DNA from: Lingula anatina
Lineage: Eukaryota > Brachiopoda > Lingulata > Lingulida > Lingulidae
Assembly (NCBI RefSeq): GCF_001039355.2
Contig: NW_019774792.1
Coordinates: 140,823 to 204,822 of the forward strand
Direction of reading: 5' to 3'
DNA: 64,000 nt
Shown here: piece after piece, positions 42,022 to 53,000 of the stretch
Numbering within the stretch: the first letter of the stretch is position 1
Layout: each line of letters starts with the position of its first letter
Translations under genes and position numbers: made by a program
The notes under the pieces: generated by a model
What the model was told of the DNA's origin: nothing
Databases searched by the model: none
The model's input: the letters and a program-made list of their open reading frames with translations, nothing else

Positions 42022-42594
42022 ATAAACATGTATTATAAAAGCATTATAAAAGAATTAAACAGAAAACATACTTTTGCCCCAAAAAGACAAAATAATTCTT
42101 CCCAAAACTTTATATTAAAAAAACAACTGAAGTTAAGAAAATATGGTTGTAAACACAGACGATAACCTTAAAACTGTCACTGTACTCTCATTATGCACAT
42201 ATACTCAAATATACTGGCATTTTCAAGAAAAAATTTGATACTGCCCCAATCCCATCCAAAATAATAATAATAATAAATAAATAAATAAATAAACAATAAT
42301 AAACACATATATAAAAAAGCATTAATTAAATATTCTTTTACCCAAAAAAGAAAAAAGAATTCATCCCATAACTATATATTAAAATAACAATTATTGAATT
42401 AAAGTTAAGAAAATATAGTTGTAAACATAGACGATAACCTTAAAGCTGTCATTGTACTCTCCTCCACTCTCTGGAGACAAGGCATGTTGAGAGAGTGTGG
42501 GAACTGACACTAAGCCTGTTTGGTCTGGTAGAGATTCCTGCAGAATGCTGTCTGCTGTTGATGCAGTGACTCCTGCTAATTCACCCCATTCAGG
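25527..42594 (-). CDS. ALMS1: Alstrom syndrome protein 1 homologue (centrosome/basal body)
   Basis: A large centrosomal and ciliary-base protein. Exons on the minus strand: 42594-42439, 41659-41548, 39640-35551, 35236-35126, 34985-34591, 34265-34151, 33949-33849, 33553-33381, 30603-30247, 29673-29612, 29303-27601, 27357-27107, 26846-26672, 26304-26241, 25837-25738 and 25580-25527. They total 8,019 nt (2,672 codons) with every phase consistent. The C terminus is the ALMS motif: FKGEAISRSRERQRRIVLAA, then MTKSEMREHSLKIYQKLPEV, RIRAQLFKEKVLNKVL and a final GPWLPNP, closely parallel to vertebrate ALMS1 (IYEQLPEV, GRKVPWD). The rest is Ser/Gln-rich and largely disordered, dominated by one 4.1-kb exon as in vertebrates. 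The region around 28580-28680 is highly charged and probably a coiled coil. The first ATG is unresolved: the frame is open at 42594, so one or more 5' exons are missing. The donor at 42438 (gttatc) is weak. A 40-N gap lies in intron 2. Confidence 0.88.
31534..32679 (+). CDS. GT32-like glycosyltransferase (Gly_transf_sug, DXD family), nested in an ALMS1 intron
   Basis: A single open frame of 381 codons lies inside the ALMS1 intron 30604-33380, on the opposite strand. Residues ~35-52 (VPIICSILTITALLWIAQ) form a signal anchor, so this is probably a type II Golgi membrane protein. The catalytic region begins IPKIIHQYWPDY and continues through ISSWESKNTDWQHWFW, EEIVRYLIIYEFGGLFAELD and VECLRPLNRAL, which is the sugar-binding DXD region of the OCH1/A4GALT-related fold. 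The usual first Asp is Glu here (AELDVE). The donor and acceptor sugars cannot be read from sequence. A strong splice acceptor (tgtctttcacag, ending at 31626) lies within the predicted N terminus, so the true coding exon may start at 31627 with a separate 5' exon. A TATAAAAG at 31576 could then be promoter or intron. A poly(A) signal lies at 32895. Confidence 0.8.
   Translation: MINVFTQSLLANSKYKSFTGNCNIDALVFHRSKVPIICSILTITALLWIAQHSQSSQPLARLTENHHPDFKDNPKDGSYLKDLGQSSARILQKKTLVTIPKIIHQYWPDYHIPPNTQSWISSWESKNTDWQHWFWTQDAVDKFFKKFYPSFQKEMSTANSTKQHRIIKEEIVRYLIIYEFGGLFAELDVECLRPLNRALAGKVCVLAEQPAEHALLFQYPTGSKLLSSALLMCRPHHPFYKMVIDSIKAGTTVDSSPVTLSTLYNSYMQNPPTLKLDYISVAPANQFNPSFDVQATQNLRIRCAESNKTKQEEKLCQKLVKRKFQNEPIWPSSYTDHKWLPHDYDHSQPQGRYSKQSKTDVRKFLNETILPAEKIDALNSR
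32680..33380 (+). other. 3'UTR of the nested glycosyltransferase and remaining ALMS1 intron
   Basis: AT-rich sequence without coding potential. It holds AATAAA at 32895-32900, the likely poly(A) signal of the glycosyltransferase about 215 nt after its stop, and an (AC)n tract. Confidence 0.5.
33306..33338. repeat. (CA)n microsatellite
   Basis: A perfect CA run of about 33 bases in an ALMS1 intron. Confidence 0.95.
34341..34470 (+). repeat. Interspersed repeat, related to 56821-56990
   Basis: The stretch around 34426-34465 (CTGGCATTAAGAAGAATA and on to GGTGATTTAACGAG) closely matches the reverse complement of about 56925-56975. The left part contains a GATCTATC core as in the palindromic MITEs. 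It is probably a partial MITE copy in an ALMS1 intron. Confidence 0.5.
40500..40880. promoter_or_regulatory. CCAAT-rich, locally GC-rich, promoter-like island in ALMS1 intron 2
   Basis: CCAAT occurs at 40524, 40571, 40616 and 40864, together with CpG-containing stretches (GCCCCCGCCGCCCGCC, GAACGCGAACG, AAAGCGCGC) that stand out from the AT-rich surroundings. The island lies between the ALMS1 exons 41659-41548 and 39640-35551. It could be an alternative ALMS1 promoter, since the large exon has a good in-frame ATG at 39611, or a promoter relic. No transcript is resolved from it. Confidence 0.3.
40949..40988. other. Assembly gap (40 N)
   Basis: A run of N in ALMS1 intron 2. No exon appears to be missing, because the codon phase matches across it. 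Confidence 1.
41684..41908. mobile_element. Palindromic MITE-like element, copy 2
   Basis: Inverted arms: the left has TTTAGATCGATCTATC, CTGTGGGGAGTCTCAC and GCTTGGC; the right has GCGTGAACCCCCAGGGAG, GGTCGATCTAAAA and GGGAAAGCACCC. The layout (GATCnATCTATC, then a GGGG box, then CTCnCTA, with an A/T-rich centre) is shared with 9561-9814 and 50806-51098. It lies just beside the ALMS1 exon 41659-41548. Confidence 0.6.
41968..42290. repeat. (AAT)n/(AAAT)n microsatellites within a duplicated unit
   Basis: Trinucleotide AAT tracts at about 41968-42012 and 42262-42290 sit in two ~270-bp units that both begin with the words ATATACTCAAATATACTGGCA and both run into TATATTAAAA. This is an internal tandem duplication in the ALMS1 intron. 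The same pair recurs in the misplaced haplotig at 46061-46600. Confidence 0.7.
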
Positions 42595-42787
42595 CTACAA
42601 TAAAAACAAACTATCCCTATTATCTGCAACCATTAGAGACATATTTGATCAACATTATTTAAATAGGTAATATTATAAATTTTATCTATAATTATAAAGA
42701 ATATGAAGTAACTTTTTCCATGATCCTAAAGAAATTTGCATCTACCACACCTATTCATATATAATAGCAAGTGATAAATATTAAAAT

Positions 42788-42893
<106 letters not shown>

Positions 42894-43014
42894 TAGTATA
42901 TCACGGAGAATATGATCGATTGAGACGATTCACTTTGGAAGAGTGCTCTACCCATGGTGACGGAGCATGGGGAGCTGATTTAATATGCTGTTTGGTCAAT
43001 GGTATTTCACTGTT

Positions 43015-43266
43015 CTAAAAATATAAGTCTTTAAAAGTCTTTTTTAAAAGACGTATATTAAAATATATGTCATCTGCCGGTCTAATTTCAATGAGTAGCC
43101 TATTTCATAGTTTGGGCGCATATGTTGAGAAAGTCAGAGGTTGATCGTTTTTCTTTTTTGCATTATGGTAGACTAATGTGGCATTTTTAAGTCGAGTACA
43201 GCAAATCAAGCAATTAAGGTCAGAGCAATTATGGTTAATACTGATCTTGTCAATGGGCAAAAACAA
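43015..43266 (-). pseudogene. Fragment of a retrotransposon ORF C-terminal tail (haplotype 1, nonsense-mutated)
   Basis: This is the allelic copy of 47136-47387, which reads [15 protein letters not shown] on the minus strand, the typical tail of non-LTR retrotransposon reverse-transcriptase proteins ([S/A]AP.LWN.LP..IR). In this copy the Trp codon TGG has become TGA. The fragment lies between the 5' ends of ALMS1 and SUPV3L1. Confidence 0.6.
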
Positions 43267-43599
43267 AAATTAGATATCTATAAAGCATTTTTGATACTTT
43301 TATTGCATAGAATCATTCAAAAGACATATAGAGTAGCCTGTTATTTTTACATTTGTGCTACCACTCATTCTCTACCCACCTCCGACTCCATGCCATGCAA
43401 CCTTAACGAATGTCACGAATTTTGAAGCAATGTTTACGTTTGAATATGAGCGGCCATATTGGTATAGCGCCGTTGCGTTCAAACGAGATAAACGCTATAT
43501 GAACCAAAAAGTAAAATACTGTACTAAATACAAATACAACTGAACAATATATTGAAATTTAAGTGGAAATTTTAACCATTTGTGAATCTCTTTTAAATT

Positions 43600-43823
43600 C
43601 TTGAAAAATACACAGTCTCCCACAGTCCCCAATTTTCAACATGGCTGCGCACATGGACCACGGCATTACTAGTTACCACGAATTTTGCACGTAGGCTAAA
43701 TTGGCATTTTAAAATTTCTCCGTGCATTCTAGCATGTAAGCCAGTTTTTATAAGAGTTTTGGATATTACTTTTATTAGATATTCGAGTCTGTGAAGTGAA
43801 TGACGGAGATTGTAATATAAAAA
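43600..43823. promoter_or_regulatory. Probable SUPV3L1 promoter/5'UTR, possibly shared with ALMS1
   Basis: The region directly upstream of the SUPV3L1 ATG. It includes ACATGGCTGCGCACATGG (about 43638), a YY1-like ATGGC context that opens a short upstream frame of 17 codons on the plus strand. ALMS1 is transcribed away from it. The transcription start is not defined by sequence. Confidence 0.35.
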
Positions 43824-46120
43824 ATGCTGTTTATGTGGCGACGAGGACTTGTACATATAAACACTTACTTAAAACTGCGCACACAGCCTCCTTTAGATCT
43901 GACATTACGTGTGCTGCGACATGCCTCTTCTAAAAAATCTTCGAAGATGGCGCAGAAAAAGAATACTGCACGTCCGGAACAGAAACAGAAACAACGTGGA
44001 AATGTGAATATAACAAGAATTAAACAGAAAAAACTAAGTGATTTAGTTAAGCCAATAAAAGTGGATTTTACAGCAGACCTTCAGGAGGATGATGTACTCG
44101 GCAAAGAGCTGGTTGGGGAATTAAAAAAAGGTACATTGGTAAATTTTAATGAAAATATCAAAATATTACTTTGCCAAGAACACATTCTTTGGTGGACCTT
44201 AATTGCCCAATAGTGCTCAGTATTAGCGTAACACAGCGCAATACACTTGAAAACACAAATGCAGTTGCAATTTAACAAATAAGGTGATATAAAAGCAAAA
44301 TATTTGACTAGATTACAGGGAGGGAAATGGGCGGTCGCCAGTCGCCAAATGCGACCGCTAAAACGAATTGGCGAGTGCCAATCTCAGTGACTGGTCCAAA
44401 CGGGCTACTGCTCTATAAGCAGCGGCGACATGAGAAATATACGGGGTTTTTACTTGTCCTTAGATATTTTTCCTTTTTTAAATAAAATCCGCTCCCAATT
44501 TTGTCTGCATAGAAGACTACGCGAGTTTCAGATGTGTTGACCTATTTTAATGACGCTTCCGAACACGTCAGACGTTATTTGCATGCGACCTGACCTCTTG
44601 CATCAGACTGTCAATTTTGACCAATCAGATTTTACCACAGCATTCGCGCCGTATGAAGTAGCAGAGCCTCGAGGATTGAAAAGCTACATACGCAACAAAC
44701 CTTTTCTGTAAAAATACTAATTTACATGAGTGCTGTTTTGTAGTTTTGAAGGGTTTACAAATATTATTCTTTAAATGATTTCTGGTCTTTTTTGATGTCA
44801 ATAGCTTATAGGTACATTTAAGATTTTACAAGAAACGTTACTTTTCCCGTTGGGACCGTTTGCATGCCGCCGAAATATTATCTTATTGGAAATTAAATCA
44901 AAACTACATTTAGTGTGTGAATTGAATTAGTTCAACTTATCTTACAATTTTATAGCGATGTGGAGGTTTTTGCCTGGTGTGGCAAAGCCGCCAGAGCCTC
45001 TTAAACGAAAAACACCGACAAATGACGAAAGTGAACAACCTAGCACTAAATGTAAAAAAAAGAGAGCGCGGGTACCTTCCTTTATAACAGCTATGGATTT
45101 TTGAGGAAAATAAAAAGGCGAGGATTTTTTGCTCCATTTTATGGTTATATTTCAACTTTTGGGACTTCCTATTTTGTGTTAATACAATGGGTGTTAACCC
45201 ATTGTTCTAATTCCAAACCTTGTTTGGGTAAACACAGTTTACCAGAAATTAATAACTCCTTTATATTTTTTAACTAATAGTTAAAATACTCGATTCCTAT
45301 AATGTAATGTGGCGTCATTTCATTTAACCATAAAAGGTGGGGAGAAAAAGCTGTTTAGTTTTTAAAATGTGAATAAATGTTGATGAATTTTTGGGAGTTA
45401 TATGGTTGATTTCAATTTTTTTAAATATGTTCAAAATAAAAACATGAAAATTAAACTTCATTTGCTTTATTTTATTGGCGCATTTTAATAATAATTTTAA
45501 AAAAATGAAGTTGCTCAGTATGTTTAAACCATCCACCCCTTTTCCATTCTTTCATAATTGGACCAGTGCCCCAAGGCCTAGGACCACTACCTCCAGAGTC
45601 AACTGGTCCAAGTGGACCAGTGCTGAAAAATTCCCATTTCCCTCCCTGAGATTATTAATATCATTGATATAACTTAACACATGGGTAGACTTCTATATCT
45701 TCGGGTCCGCAGTCATGTTGGCTTGTGGCTCCTCTTGACAGTATTACCAGCCAAGAAGAGCCACTAACCAACATTGCGACTGACCTGATGATAAACAAAT
45801 GGTGACGATTTGTCAAGTTTTATCAACGCTATTAATCATTTAGTAGTATATTTGGCTCCTATATCACCCTATTTTGTTTGGAATGACCATTTCCAGTGTT
45901 TGCTTGTGACTGGACTCTTTTTTTTTTTCAAGTGTATTGCGCTGTGTAGTACTGTATTGTGCCGTATTGTTGCACAATTTAGGGATAACCCACATTCTTT
46001 AAAGGCATCTTTGGTTCAAATGAAAGTGTCCCAAAATCATATTTTATCCTGCAAAGCANCACATACTCAAATATACTGGCATTTTCAGGAAAAAAATTGA
46101 TACCATCCCAATCCATCCAA

Positions 46121-46154
<34 letters not shown>

Positions 46155-46971
46155 GTAATATTAATAATAATAATAAAGAAATAAATAAATAATAAACATG
46201 TATTATAAAAGCATTATAAAAGAATTAAACAGAAAACATACTTTTGCCCAAAAAAAACAAAATAATTCTTCCCAAAACTCTATATTAAAAAAACAACTGA
46301 AGTTAAGAAAATATGGTTGTAAACACAGACGATAACCTTAAAACTGTCACTGTACTCTCATTATGCACATATACTTACTCAAATATACTGGCATTTTCAA
46401 GAAAAAAATTGATACTGCCCCAATCCCATCCAAAATAATAATAATAATAATAATAAATAAATAAATAAATAAACAATAATAAACATATATATATAAAAAA
46501 GCATTAATTAAATATTCTTTTACCCAAAAAAGAAAAAAGAATTCATCCCTTAACTATATATTAAAATAACAATTATTGAATTAAAGTTAAGAAAATATAG
46601 TTGTAAACATAGACGATAACCTTAAAGCTGTCATTGTACTCTCCTCCACTCTCTGGAGACAAGGCATGTTGAGAGAGTGTGGGAACTGACACTAAGCCTG
46701 TTTGGTCTGGTAGAGATTCCTGCAGAATGCTGTCTGCTGTTGATGCAGTGACTCCTGCTAATTCACCCCATTCAGGCTACAATAAAAACAAACTATCCCT
46801 ATTATCTGCAACCATTAGAGACATATTTGATCAACATTATTTAAATAGGTAATATTATAAAATTTATCTATAATTATAAAGAATATGAAGTAACTTTTTC
46901 CATGATCCTAAAGAAATTTGCATCTACCACACCTATTCATATATAATAGCAAGTGATAAATATTAAAATTG

Positions 46972-47004
<33 letters not shown>

Positions 47005-50000
47005 CATATAATATATATATATCACGGAGAATACGATCGATTGAGACGATTCACTTTGGAAGAGTGCTCTACCCATGGTGACGGAGCATGGGGAGCTGAT
47101 TTAATATGCTGTTTGGTCAATGGTATTTCACTGTTCTAAAAATATAAGTCTTTAAAAGTCTTTTTTAAAAGACGTATATTAAAATATATGTCATCTGCCG
47201 GTCTAATTTCAATGGGTAGCCTATTCCATAGTTTGGGCGCATATATTGAGAAAGTCAGAGGTTGATCGTTTTTCTTTTTTGCATTATGGTAGACTAATGT
47301 GGCATTTTTAAGTCGAGTACAGCAAATCAAGCAATTAAGGTCAGAGCAATTATGGTTAATACTGATCTTGTCAATGGGCAAAAACAAAAATTAGATATCT
47401 ATAAAGCATTTTTGATACTTTTACTGCATAGAATCATTCAAAAGACATATAGAGTAGCCTGTTATTTTTACATTTGTGCTACCACTCATTCTCTACCCAC
47501 CTCCGACTCCATGCCATGCAACCTTAACGAATGTCACGAATTTTGAAGCAATGTTTACGTTTGAATATGAGCGGCCATATTGGTATAGCGCCGTTGCGTT
47601 CAAACGAGATAAACGCTATATGTACCAAAAAGTAAAATACTGTACTAAATACAAATACAACTGAACAATATATTGTAATTTAAGTGAAAATTTTAACCAT
47701 TTGTAAATCTCTTTTAAATTCTTGAAAAATACACAGTCTCCCACAGTCCCCAATTTTCAACATGGCTGCGCACATGGACCACGGCATTACTGGTTACCAC
47801 GAATTTTGCACGTAGGCTAAATTGGCATTTTATATTTCTCCGTGCATTCTCGCATGTAAGCCAGTTTTTATAAGAATTTTGGATATTACTTTTATTAGAT
47901 ATTCGAGTCTGTGAAGTGAATGACGGAGATTCTAGTATAAAAAATGCTGTTCGTGTGGCGACGAGGACTTGTACATATAAACACTTACTTAAAACTGCGC
48001 ACACAGCCTCCTTTAGATCTGACATTACGTGTGCTGCGACATGCCTCTTCTAAAAAATCTTCGAAGATGGCGCAGAAAAAGAATACTGCACGTCCGGAAC
48101 AGAAACAGAAACAACGTGGAAATGTGAATATAACAAGAATTAAACAGAAAAAACTAAGTGATTTAGTTAAGCCAATAAAAGTGGATTTTACAGCAGACCT
48201 TCAGGAGGATGATGTACTCGGCAAAGAGCTGGTTGGGGAATTAAAAAAAGGTACACTGGTAAATTTAAATGAAAATATCAAAATATTACTTTGCCCAAAA
48301 CACATTCTTTGGTGGACCTTAATTGCCCAATAGTGCTCAGTATTAGCGTAACACAGCGCAATACACTTGAAAACAAACTTGAAAGTTGAAAGCTTGAAAG
48401 TTGCAATTTAACAAATAAGGTGATATAAAAGCAAAATATTTGACTAGATTATTAATATCATTGATATAACTTAACACATGGGTAGACTTCTATATCGTCG
48501 GGTCCGCAGTCATGTTGGCTTGTGGCTCCTCTTGACAGTATTACCAGCCAAGAAGAGCCACTAACCAACATTGCGACTGACCTGATGATAAACAAATGGT
48601 GACGATTTGTTAAGTTTTATCAACGCTATTATTCATTTAGTAGTATATTTGGCTCCTATATCACCCTATTTTGTTTGGAATGACCATTTCCAGTGTTTGC
48701 TTGTGACTGGACTCGTTTTTTTTTTTTTCAAGTGTATTGCGCTGTGTAGTACTGTATTGTGCCGTATTGTTGCACAATTTAGGGATAACCCACATTCTTT
48801 AAAGGCATCTTTGGTTCAAATGAAAGTGTCCCAAAATCATATTTTATCCTGCAGAGCGTCATATATCTTTCCCAACTCCAATATTAAATATGGTAAAACT
48901 TCTAAAAAAGGCTTATCTGATGTTGTCATTCCTTTCTTAACCTTAGAAACTATAAGATGTGCATTTAAATTGTATGTCGGATACTGTTGTTTGTACATAT
49001 AACTGTCATTTGTATTGTTAACACCAAAATGTGACTTTTTAATACTTCATACTCGGTGATTCTTGATTTTAAACTAATGAGATACCTTTGAGGGTATCTT
49101 TCGTGCATTTGAAAATGTCCCAAAATAATATTTTTTTCCTTCAAAATTTATGAAATTGTCATCTGATCCTTCATCTTAGATACATTCATTTGAAAATGTT
49201 TATTAAGTAAATTATGTAATGCACTATTGTTGAAAAAGTAATGAATTAATGCATACATGGTGTTTTACAGTTGATATTGTGAGGGTGCTCTCTGCTTTTG
49301 CCAAAGATGAAAGTTTGTATAAACTGGGAGAAGAACAAGGCTTGGATAGTAAGTTCCTCTTGAAAGGAAAGTGGAAATGAAAGTCGTTAAACAATAATCA
49401 TTGTGAACAAAAAACATTGCTGTATCAATTCGAGATAATGTTACTTCAACCTTATTCATGCAGATATGCTAACAGTTGCTGTAAAAATAAAGTATATTTT
49501 GTAGTTGCAAGAGATACTCAGATGATTCAAAGAGGCTAGATCTAGCATTCAATCTGTAGGTTGTGTATCTTATCACATCTGAATTTAGAGCAGTTACTTA
49601 GTTATTGGCTGTGTTCAGAATAAAAGTGATCATACTAGCAGTCCTGATCAATCTATCTCAGTGGGGAATCTCGCTAAGGCGCAGTCACTGTAATCACCTT
49701 ACTAATAATTATCTGGCACGCCCCCTTGCATATCAACATGAACAACATCAGTTTCCCTGACTTTACCCAAGAACTTTAAATTGTGAGGGGGTATGCCAGA
49801 CAATTAAGCTGATTATGCTGGCTTTGCCTTCTAATAGCAAGAATCCCCACTGATATAGAACATTTCTGCTAGAGATAACTTCTGTTCTGCACATAGCCCT
49901 CCTTTTTATTTTCAGGGGCACTTTATATGCAATCATTTAAGAGTTTCAAAAGTTCTTTATTGGAGGCTGAGGAACTACCTACAAGTCTTCATGTATTGCT

Positions 50001-53000
50001 TCATGACCTGTCTCAGAAAAATGGTAAAAAGTCATTTGGAATGTTTTAAGTTTTGTNTCATATATCTTTCCCAACTCCAATATTAAATATGGTAAAACTT
50101 CTAAAAAAGGCTTATCTGATGTTGTCATTCCTTTCTTAACCTTAGAAACTATAAGATGTGCATTTAAATTGTATGTCGGATACTGTTGTTTGTACATATA
50201 ACTGTCATTTGTATTGTTAACACCAAAATGTGACTTTTTAATACTTCATACTCGGTGATTCTTGATTTTAAACTAATGAGATACCTTTGAGGGTATCTTT
50301 CGTGCATTTGAAAATGTCCCAAAATAATATTTTTTTCCTTCAAAATTTATGAAATTGTCATCTGATCCTTCATCTTAGATACATTCATTTGAAAATGTTT
50401 ATTAAGTTAATTATGTAATGCACTATTGTTGAAAAAGTAATGAATTAATGCAAACATGGTGTTTTACAGTTGATATTGTGAGGGTGCTCTCTGCTTTTGC
50501 CAAAGATGAAAGTTTGTATAAACTGGGAGAAGAACAAGGCTTGGATAGTAAGTTCCTCTTGAAAGGAAAGTGGAAATGAAAGTCGTTAAACAATAATCAT
50601 TGTGAACAAAAAACATTGCTGTATCAATTCGAGATAATGTTACTTCAACCTTATTCATGCAGATATGCTAACAGTTGCTGTAAAAATAAAGTATATTTTG
50701 TAGTTGCAAGAGATACTCAGATGATTCAAAGAGGCTAGATCTAGCATTCAATCTGTAGGTTGTGTATCTTATCACATCTGAATTTAGAGCAGTTACTTAG
50801 TTATTGGCTGTGTTCAGAATAAAAGTGATCATACTAGCAGTCCTGATCAATCTATCTCAGTGGGGAATCTCGCTAAGGCGCAGTCACTGTAATCACCTTA
50901 CTAATAATTATCTGGCACGCCCCCTTGCATATCAAAATGAACAACATCAGTTTCCCTGACTTTACCCAAGAACTTTAAATTGTGAGGGGGTATGCCAGAC
51001 AATTAAGCTGATTATGCTGGCTTTGCCTTCTAATAGCAAGAATCCCCACTGAAATAGAACATTTCTGCTAGAGATAACTTCTGTTCTGCACATAGCCCTC
51101 CTTTTTATTTTCAGGGGCACTTTATATGCAATCATTTAAGAGTTTCAAAAGTTCTTTATTGGAGGCTGAGGAACTACCTACAAGTCTTCATGTATTGCTT
51201 CATGACCTGTCTCAGAAAAATGGTAAAAAGTCATTTGGAATGTTTTAAGTTTTGTCTTCATATTTGTATGCAAGTCACTGTTGTCACTGTACATATATCC
51301 ATCACCTATCGCTGTGGGTGTGGAAGACATGCTTGTTTCAAGTTATTGCAGCTTCCTGAAAGCATTTTGTTTTAGATCAGCAAAATTATCTGTAAGGCTA
51401 AAAAACAGGTCATGTTTTATAAATTGGGCCTGATCTTATTTGTCAAACAATATGTTTTTTGTCATTACTGGGATATCTTAAGTTATTTTTTAAAAAATGT
51501 TTTGTTTCAAAGTTGTTTGATTTAAGTACACACCTTTAGACCGTATTCAGAACTAGTTGATCTGTAGGCTAACAGATCTGCAGATCAAATATGGCCAACC
51601 CACTTAAAAGCAAGTCACTTAATTTCCTGATGGCCTCCCAAAGTCAGATGAAATAAAGATTACTCTGTTCTTTCTGAATTTGTCTTGTTGAATGGATAAT
51701 TTTGTTTTATTCTCATTTTGTCAGGTCATGTTGCAGACTTATTCCCATACTTCCTAGATCATGCAAAAGATATATTTCCTCATTTAGAGTGTCTTCATGA
51801 GTTGATGCACATCAGTGACCTTAGGAAACCAACAAACTGGTATGTACATATATTTTGAAATGGTCTGTACTTTATTGATCAAAAAGAAGCTCAAAGTCAT
51901 AATAACTCTTTGTTTTGGCCAAAAAATGGATTTTCCTGGAAAAAAACGGCAATTTTCCCTTACTTACCAATGGTCAACGACCCCATTCCTGCATTCAAAG
52001 TTAGTCCAGGGTTTTTTTCCTAAACGTACATTTTTTGTTAAAATCTCTTAAGAGATTTTAACTGACGGAGCTCTCTCTGGCATTGCATAGTCACTGGTGA
52101 CCTACTGAAAACCGCGGGAAAAGCAGACAACAACAACACTATATAACAATAATATAAGATTCATGATATATATTCGTCTTTTTGTTAAAAATGCATTTAT
52201 ATCCACAATGCAGGGTTCTCCCCAGGATTTGAAAATAGCCCTTATTTTTTTTTTTAACGCGAGAGTACCGAAGCTCGCGAAGCGAGGCACAAAGTGTTGG
52301 GGGGGGGGGGGGGGGGGGCCCGGGGGGGGGGAAGAAATGGGAAAAAAAATTTGGGGAGTCATACTTTTAATGATTTTTTGCAAAGACATTAAATTAAATG
52401 AGCGGGAAAATGACCCTGAAAGTGGTTTTTTTTTCAGAAAAAAAGTTTTTTTTTNNNNNNNNNNNNNNNNNNNNNNNNNGTGGGGGGGGGGTCCAGGGAT
52501 GTGTAGATAATGTGTAAATAAATATGTGTAGTCATACATTTAATGCATTTATTGCCAAGACATTAAATTAAATGAGCCGGAAAATGCACCTGAAAGTGGA
52601 TTTATTTTCAGATAAAAAGTTATTTTTTCATACTTGTGAACTCCTGAAGATTAAATCTTGCATATAAGTCTGATTTAACATTATAAAGTTTCAATCAGGG
52701 CTTCTCCTAGGATTTTGGGTACAGGGTCTGCTTATTGTAAATCTGCAATTTGATAACAAATTCACATGAAGTTTAACCAAAGCAAAATATAAATACCCTG
52801 AGTGGCAGATGGGGAGGGGGTACTGTTAGATTAATTTTATTAAAATATTCAAATTTTATAATATTTGAATAAAGTTCAATGAAAAATTAAAGAATATTCA
52901 TCTTATAATACTTTACTTATATTTATGTTAACAATTCAACTTTTTAGGGAATATCATGTGTTTGATTTTCTTAAATATATGAGTTAAATAAAATCAGTAT

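Larger units (their letters stand above)
46059..50057. other. Misplaced alternative haplotig, bounded by single N's at 46059 and 50057
   Basis: 46060-48858 is a near-identical copy of about 41909-46058 without the 1,333-bp transposon. 48859-50056 copies 50058-51255. Base 46058 corresponds to 48858 and base 50058 to 48859, so the sequence left and right of this block is contiguous in the other haplotype. The block is therefore a second allele inserted into the scaffold, not a genomic tandem duplication. Confidence 0.92.

Noticed and set aside
52102-52539. Open frames that run through the N gap on both strands.
   Set aside because: They are artefacts of poly-G, N and poly-T sequence; there is no family resemblance.
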